A DNA stretch of 64,000 nucleotides from Streptosporangium sp. NBC_01756 (GTDB lineage Bacteria > Actinomycetota > Actinomycetes > Streptosporangiales > Streptosporangiaceae), in assembly GCF_035917975.1 (NCBI RefSeq), contig NZ_CP109130.1, forward strand, positions 1,798,001 through 1,862,000, in the 5' to 3' direction. Shown piece by piece: positions 9,341 through 17,170 of the stretch (the first letter of the stretch is position 1; the number at the start of each line of letters is the position of its first letter). Below the pieces are notes generated by a model. The model was given only the letters and a program-made list of their open reading frames with translations. It had not been told where the DNA came from and searched no databases. A program made the translations under genes and the position numbers.

Positions 9341-12065
9341 CCGACTTGGCCTTGCGGGAACGTCGCCGCCCCCGGCCAGAAGCCTGTATGGCCTGCGCGT
9401 CCTCAACTGGAACGTCATCAAGCGCATCGGTCACCGTATCACGGCCAGACTGGCCGCTGGCCGCAACCGCATGGCCCGGGTCCTTACCGAGCCTCTCGGC
9501 GACCGCCTTCTCCACGGCCATCTTGCCCTGGGTGCCCCGCGGCTCCGGCTTGCTCTCGACCGGCTCGGCCGAGACGTGGAGCCCCCGGCCGTTGCAGCAC
9601 TCACAGACGGTCGAGAAGGCCTCCAGGAGGCCCTGTCCGACCCGTTTGCGGGTCATCTGCACCAGACCGAGGGAGGTGACCTCGGCCACCTGGTGCTTGG
9701 TCCGGTCGCGGGCCAGACACTCCAGCAGCCGCCGCAGCACCAGATCCCGGTTGTTCTCCAGCACCATGTCGATGAAGTCGATGACGATGATGCCGCCGAT
9801 GTCCCGCAACCTCAGCTGGCGGACGATCTCCTCGGCCGCCTCCAGGTTGTTGCGGGTGACGGTTTCCTCGAGGTTGCCGCCCTGGCCGGTGAACTTACCG
9901 GTGTTGACGTCGACCACGGTCATGGCCTCGGTCCGGTCGATCACCAGCGAACCACCGCTGGGCAGCCAGACCTTGCGCTCCATCGCCTTGGCGATCTGCT
10001 CGTCGATCCGGTAGGCGGCGAACACGTCGGCGCCGTCCTCCCACTTGGAGAGCCGGTCGGCCAGATGCGGGGCGACATAGCGGACATACTCGTCAACCGT
10101 CTCCCACACGTCGTCGCCCGCCACGACCAGCGAGGCGAAGTCCTCGTTGAAGACGTCGCGGACCACCCGGACGGTCAGGTCAGGCTCGGAGGACAGCAGC
10201 TCCGGCGCACTGGCCGACTTGGCCTTGCGCTGGATGTTCTCCCACTGAGCCGACAGCCTGGCCACGTCACGCCCGAGCTCCTCCTCCGACGCGCCCTCGG
10301 CCGCCGTGCGGACGATGACCCCGGCGTTCTCCGGCATCACCTTCTTCAGGATGCTCTTGAGACGGGTGCGCTCCTTGTCGGGAAGCTTGCGGCTGATACC
10401 GGTCATCGAGCCGTCGGGCACGTAGACCAGGTAACGGCCGGGAAGGCTGATCTGCGAGGTGAGCCGCGCGCCCTTGTGCCCGATCGGATCCTTGGTGACC
10501 TGTACCAGCACCGACTGACCGGACTTCAGCGCCACCTCGATCCGCTTGGGCTGACCCTCCAGCCCGGCGGTGTCGAAGTTGACCTCACCGGCGTACAGGA
10601 CCGCGTTGCGCCCCTTGCCGATGTCGACGAACGCCGCCTCCATGCTCGGCAGGACGTTCTGCACCTTGCCGAGGTAGACGTTGCCCACGTAGGACTGACT
10701 CGCCTCACGGTTGACGTAGTGCTCGACGAGGACGCCGTCCTCCAGCACCGCCATCTGGGTCCGGCCACCGGTGCGGCGGACCACCATCATGCGCTCGACG
10801 GACTCCCGGCGGGCCAGGAACTCCGACTCGGTGATGATCGGCGGACGTCTCCGGCCGAGCTCGCGACCCTCACGACGGCGCTGCTTCTTGGCCTCCAGGC
10901 GGGTTGAGCCACGCACACTCTGGACCTCGTCCACCGAAGTGCTGCGCCCGGCCCTGGGGGCACGGATCCGCACCACCGTGTTCGGCGGGTCGTCCGGGAC
11001 CTCGCCCTGCTCCTCGGTGCCCCTGCGCCGCCGGCGGCGACGGCGACGCGAGTTACCGCCCTCCGCCTCCTCCTCCTGGTCGGCGTCGGAGGTCGTGTCC
11101 TCGGACTGCTCGGAGTCGTCCTCCGCCTCGTCCAGCTCACGCGTCTTACCCCGGCCGCGACCGCCTCTGCGGCGGCGACGACGACGGCCACCGGCCTCGT
11201 CGTCACCGTCGACGTCGTCATCGTCCTCGGGCTCCTCAGCCTCGGCGGCCTCCGGTTCGGGCTGCTGCACCGCGGGAGGCTGCTGCACCGGCGCGGCGGG
11301 CCGGGAGACGGGCTGCTCGGCCCGGTGCGGGTCGGGAGCCTGGAACAGCGGCTGGAACACCGCCGCCGGCGCCTGGAAGGTCACCGAGGGAGCCTCGGCA
11401 CGCTCCTGCCCGGCCAGCCCGAACGGGTTGACGAACAGTCCCGGCCGTTCCTCGGCGACGTCCTCACCGGCCGGCTCGTCGTCCAGCGGCTCGTTGGCGG
11501 GCATCGTGAGCAGCAGCGCCGCCGCGACCTCCTTGGCCTCGGCCGTGGTGATGTCACCGATCGCCTCCGCCTCGACCGGCTCCTCCTGCGGGACGGCCTT
11601 CTTGCGGGTACGGCTGCGCTTGACCGGCGCGGGAGCCTCCTCGGCGACCGGCTCCGCCCCGGTGACCGGCTCCGACACCGCCGCGCTCTCCGCGATCGGC
11701 TCGGAGGCGACCTCGGCGACCGCCTCGGTCTTCTTGGCGCGGCTACGCCGGGTGGTGGTCGTGGATTCCGTCGTGGCCGTCTTACGCCGGGTGGCACGCT
11801 TGGGCGCCGGTTCCCGAACCGGCTCGGGCTCGGATTCCACGGTCACCGCGGGGTTCCCGGGCCCCGTGGTCACCTCCGCGGTGACGTCAGGCGCGACGGT
11901 CACCGCGGAAGGCGGCTCCGCCACCGGCGGCGGGGCCGACTCGGGCTCCTCCGGCGGAGGTCCCGCGGGCCGGCTGGCAGCCCGCCGCCGACGTGTCGGC
12001 TCTGTCTTTTCCTTCATGTCCCCATCAGGGCCATTGACCCCGACGTTGGGCTCGTTGTCGAGCAT
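9333..12065 (-). CDS. rne: Ribonuclease E/G family endoribonuclease
   Basis: This 910-residue enzyme starts mRNA decay and processes rRNA and tRNA precursors. The first 400 residues are a low-complexity arm rich in Pro, Glu, Ala and Arg, with basic clusters ([15 protein letters not shown]), as in actinobacterial RNase E, where the disordered part is N-terminal. The catalytic core follows: an S1-like segment (YVGNVYLGKVQNVLPSMEAA), the metal-binding Asp sites in DVNTGKF and DFIDM, and the zinc link CECCNGRG. GGGAG lies 9 nt before the ATG. RNase E and G cannot be separated by sequence alone in this group. Confidence 0.93.
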   Translation of the reverse strand: MLDNEPNVGVNGPDGDMKEKTEPTRRRRAASRPAGPPPEEPESAPPPVAEPPSAVTVAPDVTAEVTTGPGNPAVTVESEPEPVREPAPKRATRRKTATTESTTTTRRSRAKKTEAVAEVASEPIAESAAVSEPVTGAEPVAEEAPAPVKRSRTRKKAVPQEEPVEAEAIGDITTAEAKEVAAALLLTMPANEPLDDEPAGEDVAEERPGLFVNPFGLAGQERAEAPSVTFQAPAAVFQPLFQAPDPHRAEQPVSRPAAPVQQPPAVQQPEPEAAEAEEPEDDDDVDGDDEAGGRRRRRRRGGRGRGKTRELDEAEDDSEQSEDTTSDADQEEEAEGGNSRRRRRRRRRGTEEQGEVPDDPPNTVVRIRAPRAGRSTSVDEVQSVRGSTRLEAKKQRRREGRELGRRRPPIITESEFLARRESVERMMVVRRTGGRTQMAVLEDGVLVEHYVNREASQSYVGNVYLGKVQNVLPSMEAAFVDIGKGRNAVLYAGEVNFDTAGLEGQPKRIEVALKSGQSVLVQVTKDPIGHKGARLTSQISLPGRYLVYVPDGSMTGISRKLPDKERTRLKSILKKVMPENAGVIVRTAAEGASEEELGRDVARLSAQWENIQRKAKSASAPELLSSEPDLTVRVVRDVFNEDFASLVVAGDDVWETVDEYVRYVAPHLADRLSKWEDGADVFAAYRIDEQIAKAMERKVWLPSGGSLVIDRTEAMTVVDVNTGKFTGQGGNLEETVTRNNLEAAEEIVRQLRLRDIGGIIVIDFIDMVLENNRDLVLRRLLECLARDRTKHQVAEVTSLGLVQMTRKRVGQGLLEAFSTVCECCNGRGLHVSAEPVESKPEPRGTQGKMAVEKAVAERLGKDPGHAVAASGQSGRDTVTDALDDVPVEDAQAIQASGRGRRRSRKAKSAD

Positions 12066-12082
12066 GCGGGCGTTCTCCCGTC

Positions 12083-12117
12083 AGCTCCCGGGCGCGTCTC
12101 CGCGCCGCGCGGGAGCT
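12083..12117 (-). repeat. Inverted repeat upstream of rne
   Basis: AGCTCCCG at 12083-12090 pairs with 12110-12117, with further GC-rich pairing inside. It lies in the short space before rne. RNase E genes often autoregulate through a 5' UTR structure; whether this one does is unknown. Confidence 0.4.
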
Positions 12118-12133
12118 CTCGTCTCTCGCTGTA

Positions 12134-12153
12134 CGCCGGGCCTGAGCCCGGCG
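12134..12153 (-). terminator. Hairpin after the TIGR03936 gene
   Basis: An 8-bp perfect stem CGCCGGGC (12134-12141 with 12146-12153) has a 4-nt loop, 8 bases past the stop of the TIGR03936-type gene. It has no T tract. Confidence 0.5.
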
Positions 12154-12160
12154 CCAAGTC

Positions 12161-12940
12161 CTATAGGTCGCCGCCGATGTACGGGCCCACCGGTTCCGTT
12201 TCGCCGCCGCGCGTAATGTCGCGGTCCAGGTCGAACGGGTCGGTGGGCTTACCGGTGTGCACGTCCAGTGGTCCCTGCGCCAGCCTGGTTACCTCGGGGG
12301 GCACCGGCGGCGCGAAGTCAGCCACAAGACGCATTCCAGTAAGAACATCGTCGGGTCGAACGGCAGGAGTTGCGTGCCGTACAACCATGCGAAGTATGAC
12401 ACATGGCTGACTGGTCGCCTGACCTGCTGTTGTCTCACTTCCCTCAATAACCTCAAGGCTCAGCACCGCCTCGCGCGCATCGAAGCGGCGCGGCCCTTTT
12501 TTGGTCAGGCGCTCCACCTCGATCCGCTCGGTGGTGACGAACCGCTCGACCGCCGCCCGGGCGAGGGCAGGGTCGGCTTCCGGCAGCCGCAACTCCCAGG
12601 AGGAGCACTCCAGCCGGTCGGCCAGGCTCCCACTACCCGCCTCGACGACGTCGAGCACGTCGAGACCGGGTGGGAGCGAGGTGTCCAGCGCGGCACGGAG
12701 CCGATCGGGATCACACGCGCGCGTCACGCCGATCTCGAGGTATTCGGCCTCGCTGGCGACTCCGGTGGGTGCCACCGCGCCCACATAGGAGATCCTGGGA
12801 TGAGGCGAGAAGCCCGCACTGAAGGCCACCGGCACATCGGCACGCCGGACCGCGCGTTCCACGGCTCGGGAGATGTCGCGGTGACTGGTGAAGCGCAGGC
12901 GCCCGCGTTTGGCGTAGTGGACGCGCAGGCGCTGCGCCAC
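12161..12940 (-). CDS. TIGR03936 family (DUF2344) radical-SAM-associated protein
   Basis: A 259-residue protein of unknown function that accompanies the TIGR03960 radical SAM protein in most actinobacteria. LRVHYAKRGRLRFTSHRDIS and AFSAGFSPHPRISY are hallmarks of the family. The start is a GTG at 12940; the frame is open further upstream but offers no better start codon. It lies about 100 bp after the radical SAM gene and before rne. In some bacteria the two are fused, which supports a joint function, often assumed to be RNA or ribosome modification. Confidence 0.88.
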   Translation of the reverse strand: MAQRLRVHYAKRGRLRFTSHRDISRAVERAVRRADVPVAFSAGFSPHPRISYVGAVAPTGVASEAEYLEIGVTRACDPDRLRAALDTSLPPGLDVLDVVEAGSGSLADRLECSSWELRLPEADPALARAAVERFVTTERIEVERLTKKGPRRFDAREAVLSLEVIEGSETTAGQATSQPCVILRMVVRHATPAVRPDDVLTGMRLVADFAPPVPPEVTRLAQGPLDVHTGKPTDPFDLDRDITRGGETEPVGPYIGGDL

Positions 12941-13043
12941 GGGCGCGGGCGGAGGCCCGTCGGGAGCGGGTTTCAGGGTGGTGTCGTCCTTCCCAAGTCG
13001 TGGTCGTCGTTTCGGTGCGAACCGCGCTCACGCACGGCCTATC

Positions 13044-14954
13044 TCAGACAACCGTCAGTGGCAGCAGCTTCTTCCCGGTCGGCCCGATCTGGATCTCCGT
13101 ACCCATGGTGGGGCAGACACCGCAGTCGTAGCACGGGGTCCATCGGCAGTCCTCGACCTCGACGTCGTTGACGGCGTCCTGCCAGTCCTGCCAGAGCCAC
13201 TCGCGGTCGAGGCCGGCGTCGAGGTGGTCCCAGGGCAGGACCTCGTTCTCCTCGCGCTCCCGCGTGGTGTACCAGTCGACGTCGATGCCGGCTTTGACGG
13301 TGGCGTCCATCCAGCGCTGGTAGGAGAAGTGCTCGCTCCAGCCGTCGAAACGGCCACCGTCCTCCCACACCGCGCGGATGACGTCACCCACCCGGCGGTC
13401 ACCCCGGGAGAGCAGACCCTCGATGATCGAGGGCTTGCCGTCGTGATAGCGCAGGCCGATGGCCTTGCCGTACTCCTTGTCGCCGCGCAGGGCGTCCTTC
13501 AACGCCTTGAGCCTGCGGTCCACGGTCTCGTGGTCGGCCTGGCCCGCCCATTGGAACGGGGTGTGCGGCTTGGGCACGAACCCGCCGATGGAGACGGTGC
13601 AGCGGACGTCCCGCGATCCGGTGGCCTCCCGACCGGCCTTGATGACCTTCTTGGCCAGGTCCGCGATGCCCAGGACGTCGATGTCCTCCTCCGTGGGCAG
13701 GCCGCACATGAAGTAGAGCTTCACCTGCCGCCAACCCTGGGTGTAGGCGGTGGAGACGGTCCTGATCAGGTCTTCCTCGGTGACCATCTTGTTGATCACC
13801 TTGCGCATCCGCTCCGAACCGCCCTCCGGGGCGAACGTCAGGCCCGAGCGGCGGCCGTTGCGGGAGAACTCGTTGGCCAGATCGATGTTGAAGGCGTCGA
13901 CCCGGGTCGAGGGCAGCGACAGCGAGGTGTTGGTGCCCTCGTAACGATCGGCCAGCCCCTTGGCGACCTCGCCGATCTCGGAGTGATCCGCCGACGAGAG
14001 CGACAGCAGGCCGACCTCGTTGAACCCGGACGCCTTGACGCCCGCGTCGACCATGTCGCCGATCGTGGTGATCGAGCGCTCCCGGACCGGCCGGGTGATC
14101 ATCCCTGCCTGGCAGAACCGGCAGCCACGGGTGCAGCCGCGGAAGATCTCCACGCTGAACCGCTCGTGCACGGTCTCCGCCAGCGGAACCAGCGGCTTCT
14201 TCGGATAGGGCCACTCGTCCAGGTCCATGACCGTGTGCTTGTGGACCCGCCAGGGCACGCCCGACCGGTTCGGCGCGACACGCCGGATCCGGCCGTCGGC
14301 GTGGTAGTCGACGTCGTAGAACTTGGGCACGTAGACCCCGCCGGACTCGGCCAGCCGCATCAGCAGCTCGTCGCGTCCGCCGGGCGAGCCCTCGGTCTTC
14401 CACTCACGGATGACCTCGGTGATCGCAATGGCGATCTGCTCCCCGTCGCCCAGCACCGCGGCGTCGAGGAAATCGGCGACCGGCTCGGGATTGAAGGCCG
14501 CATGGCCGCCGGCGAGGACGATCGGATCGTCATCGCCTCGGTCCACGGCCGCCAGCGGGATACCCGCCAGGTCCAGAGCGGTCAGCATGTTGGTGTAACC
14601 CAGCTCGGTCGAGAACGAGAGCCCGAGCACATCGAACGCCCGCACCGGCCGGTGCGCGTCGACCGTGAACTGGGGAACGCCCTCGGACCGCATGAGCGCC
14701 TCAAGATCGGGCCAGACCGCGTAGGTCCGTTCGGCCAGTGTCTCCGGCAACTCGTTGAGGATCTCGTAGAGAATCTGAACGCCCTGGTTGGGCAGGCCCA
14801 CCTCGTAGGCGTCCGGGTACATCAGCGCCCAGCGGACCGAGGTCTCGTCCCAGTTCTTGACGGTCGAGTTGAGCTCACCTCCGACATACTGGATCGGCTT
14901 CTGCACCTTGGGCAGGAGCGCTTCCAGGCGGGGAAACAGCGACTCGACAGACAT
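13044..14954 (-). CDS. TIGR03960 family B12-binding radical SAM protein
   Basis: This 636-residue protein has an N-terminal cobalamin-binding-like domain (ALMYPDAYEVGLPNQGVQIL) and a radical SAM core with the 4Fe-4S cysteines in FRGCTRGCRFCQAG. SSADHSEIG and LSLPSTRVDAF are typical internal motifs. The C-terminus carries cysteines in CRWTPCYDCGVCP, a possible extra metal site. The reaction is unknown. It is followed by its usual partner, the TIGR03936 protein, and then by rne. The upstream APH-fold gene ends 18 bp before the start codon. Confidence 0.9.
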   Translation of the reverse strand: MSVESLFPRLEALLPKVQKPIQYVGGELNSTVKNWDETSVRWALMYPDAYEVGLPNQGVQILYEILNELPETLAERTYAVWPDLEALMRSEGVPQFTVDAHRPVRAFDVLGLSFSTELGYTNMLTALDLAGIPLAAVDRGDDDPIVLAGGHAAFNPEPVADFLDAAVLGDGEQIAIAITEVIREWKTEGSPGGRDELLMRLAESGGVYVPKFYDVDYHADGRIRRVAPNRSGVPWRVHKHTVMDLDEWPYPKKPLVPLAETVHERFSVEIFRGCTRGCRFCQAGMITRPVRERSITTIGDMVDAGVKASGFNEVGLLSLSSADHSEIGEVAKGLADRYEGTNTSLSLPSTRVDAFNIDLANEFSRNGRRSGLTFAPEGGSERMRKVINKMVTEEDLIRTVSTAYTQGWRQVKLYFMCGLPTEEDIDVLGIADLAKKVIKAGREATGSRDVRCTVSIGGFVPKPHTPFQWAGQADHETVDRRLKALKDALRGDKEYGKAIGLRYHDGKPSIIEGLLSRGDRRVGDVIRAVWEDGGRFDGWSEHFSYQRWMDATVKAGIDVDWYTTREREENEVLPWDHLDAGLDREWLWQDWQDAVNDVEVEDCRWTPCYDCGVCPTMGTEIQIGPTGKKLLPLTVV

Positions 14955-14972
14955 ACGGTCAAGCCTATCCGT

Positions 14973-15887
14973 CTAGAAGAGGTGCCACAGGCGGTCGTCC
15001 CCCGCCCGCAGCGAGTCGAGCCGGTTCCGCAACTCCTCGCGGGCGCCGGGATCGTGGTGGGCATTGCGCAACACGGCGCTGAGCGTCTGTAGTTCACGCA
15101 CGTCACGCAGCACCGGATAGCCCGCCCAACGGGTCACGTCATAGCCGTAGGCCTCGCTGAAATTGGACCGCTGCCGCTCGGTGAGCCCGAAACGCGCCCC
15201 ATGCAGGGTCGGGACCAGGTCGATCTCTCGGGGCCCCGCGCACACCTCGTCCCAATCGCACAGCAGGAAGCCGCCAAGGGTGCGGATCATGTTCCGGTGG
15301 TGGGCGTCTCCGTGCGTGAGCCCGTACGGCAGGGCGAACTCCACCCGCTCGTAGTAGGCCTCGGCAAGCGAGTCACACCGGTCGAGCAGCCAGCGGCGGT
15401 CGTCCTCGTCGAGCGTCTGCCCGGCCAGAATCGCCTGGCGCACCGCCCCGAACGGGTCGTGGGCCGGCAACTCGAACGGTACGGGCGGCAGGTCGTGCAA
15501 TCTCCGCAGCAACGGGCCCAGCTGCGCGGGATCGGGAAGCGGTCCGATGTGCTCCTCGTGGCGCCAGAAGCTCGCCAGGAACCCCTCCGCGACGACCGGT
15601 TGCTTGACGTTCAGCGGCCTGACGGCGGGGAACCCCTGCTCCGCCAGCCATCGGGTGACCCGGACCGACGTCGCCAGCCGGTCGAACCTGCCCGGCGTGG
15701 CCGCCTGCGCCAGCCGTACCACCACACCCTGGGCGGGCAGGTGGTAAACGGTGCCGGCGAAGTCACGCAGCAGTACGGGGCCGGCGCCGTCGAGACCGAC
15801 CTCCCGGCATGCATGGCCGAGGGCAACGGCCGCCTGGGTGAGAAGCGAGCCGGGGCCCTGGCTCACGGACATGCGGGCGGCTCTCAT
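14973..15887 (-). CDS. Aminoglycoside phosphotransferase (APH)-fold family protein
   Basis: About 304 residues with an APH/choline kinase fold. The catalytic loop is LTHGDAHHRN and the metal-binding segment is LLCDWDEVCAGPREIDL. These kinases phosphorylate small molecules; many of unknown substrate occur in actinomycete chromosomes, so drug resistance should not be assumed. I start at the ATG at 15887, just after the rodA stop; a longer frame begins with GTG at 15914 and overlaps rodA by 17 bases. The close spacing suggests co-transcription with the cell-shape genes. Confidence 0.8.
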   Translation of the reverse strand: MRAARMSVSQGPGSLLTQAAVALGHACREVGLDGAGPVLLRDFAGTVYHLPAQGVVVRLAQAATPGRFDRLATSVRVTRWLAEQGFPAVRPLNVKQPVVAEGFLASFWRHEEHIGPLPDPAQLGPLLRRLHDLPPVPFELPAHDPFGAVRQAILAGQTLDEDDRRWLLDRCDSLAEAYYERVEFALPYGLTHGDAHHRNMIRTLGGFLLCDWDEVCAGPREIDLVPTLHGARFGLTERQRSNFSEAYGYDVTRWAGYPVLRDVRELQTLSAVLRNAHHDPGAREELRNRLDSLRAGDDRLWHLF

Positions 15888-15897
15888 GTCGGCCTGC

Positions 15898-17154
15898 CTA
15901 GAACTGCTGTTCACGGATGTGGATGGCTTGGAGCAACCCCACGGCGATCATGTTGGCGAAGGTCGCGGTGCCGCCGTATGAGACGAACGGCAGGGGAAGA
16001 CCGGTGATCGGCATGATCCCGATCGTCATCCCGATGTTGACGAAGGACTGGAAGGCCAGCCAGCAGACGATCGCACCGGCGGTCAGCGCGCCGAACCGGT
16101 CGTCGCACTGCCGCGCGATCCGCATCCCCCGGAGCAGGACCACACCGAGCAGGGCCACCACGGCGACCGAGCCCAGGAAGCCGAACTCCTCCCCCGCCAC
16201 GGTGAAGATGAAGTCGGTGTGCTGCTCGGGAACGAACCGGCCGGTGGTCTGTCCTCCGTCGAACAGCCCCTTGCCGAACACTCCTCCCGACCCGATGGCG
16301 ATCAGCGACTGGGTGCTGTTGTAGCCCACCCCGCGCGGATCACTGGCGGGGTTGAGGAAGGCGGTGAACCGGGCGATCTGGTACGGCTCCAGCACATCGA
16401 GGAACCACACGGCCACTCCCGCACCGATCACGCCGAGGGCCAGCCCGCAGATCCAGCGTTTGCGGACTCCGGCGATGACGAGCGCGGCAGCCGTGATCAC
16501 TCCGAGGACCATCGTGGTGCCCAGGTCGGGCTGGAGCATCACCAGGCCCATGGTGAAAGCGGCCACCGCCAGCGCTATCCCGATGTCCAGCCCCCGTGGC
16601 CTGTCGGCGCCCGTGGCGGACGGGGCCAGCAGCATGGCCAGCATCAGCAGCAGACCGAGCTTGGCGAACTCCGACGGCTGGAAGGCGAAGCCTCCACCCA
16701 CCATGATCCACGAATGGGCCCCGTTCACGCTGGAGCCGAGGGGCGTGATCACCAGGAACAGCCCGAGCAGGGACAGGCCGTACAGCAGCGGCGCGTAGGC
16801 CCGCAGCCTCCGGTGGTTCACCATCGACGCCAGGCCGGTCAGGGCGGTTCCGATGCAGAGGTTGAGGATGTGCTTCTTGACCAGCCCGGTGGCTCCGGGC
16901 GCCCAGGTCCTGGTGGACGACCAGACGAGCATCGTGCCGATCACCGCCAGGGCCGCTACGGAGACCAGCATGACCCCGTCCATCCGGCGCACCGCCGAGG
17001 ACGCCGTGGCCGCCCTGCGGGCGAAGGCACCGCGCTGCGGTGCCGTCATCGTGCGGGTCATCGCGCCCTCACCGTCGCATACCGGTGAGAACGGCTCCGC
17101 CGCTTCGTCGTGCGGGTCCACGGCGTCGTCCCGATGTGACGGAAACGGCTCCAC
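15898..17154 (-). CDS. rodA: Rod-shape SEDS peptidoglycan glycosyltransferase RodA
   Basis: The 418-residue membrane protein polymerises lipid II into glycan strands together with its partner class B PBP. It shows about ten membrane helices and SEDS motifs: FQPSEFAKLGLLL, MLQPDLGTTMVL (catalytic Asp region), PEQHTDFIFTVAGEE and GLPLPFVSYGGT. The N-terminal 60 residues are a hydrophilic cytoplasmic arm. The start is a GTG at 17154. It follows pbp2 by about 16 bp, forming the RodA-PBP2 pair of the elongation machinery. Confidence 0.93.
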   Translation of the reverse strand: MEPFPSHRDDAVDPHDEAAEPFSPVCDGEGAMTRTMTAPQRGAFARRAATASSAVRRMDGVMLVSVAALAVIGTMLVWSSTRTWAPGATGLVKKHILNLCIGTALTGLASMVNHRRLRAYAPLLYGLSLLGLFLVITPLGSSVNGAHSWIMVGGGFAFQPSEFAKLGLLLMLAMLLAPSATGADRPRGLDIGIALAVAAFTMGLVMLQPDLGTTMVLGVITAAALVIAGVRKRWICGLALGVIGAGVAVWFLDVLEPYQIARFTAFLNPASDPRGVGYNSTQSLIAIGSGGVFGKGLFDGGQTTGRFVPEQHTDFIFTVAGEEFGFLGSVAVVALLGVVLLRGMRIARQCDDRFGALTAGAIVCWLAFQSFVNIGMTIGIMPITGLPLPFVSYGGTATFANMIAVGLLQAIHIREQQF

Positions 17155-17170
17155 GGTCCCGCTGCGCGGA

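Noticed and set aside
11100-11260. Arginine/glutamate-rich repeats that look like a satellite or CRISPR-like array
   Set aside because: They are codon repeats within the disordered N-terminal arm of RNase E. No CRISPR repeats or cas genes are present in the window.
9471-12410. Long plus-strand frames opposite rne
   Set aside because: They are antisense shadows of a clear RNase E coding frame, caused by the high GC at third codon positions, and their products are Arg/Gly/Ser-rich low-complexity sequences.
14973-15887. Aminoglycoside resistance gene
   Set aside because: The APH fold is widespread among metabolic kinases, and the genomic setting is the cell-shape operon, not a resistance island.
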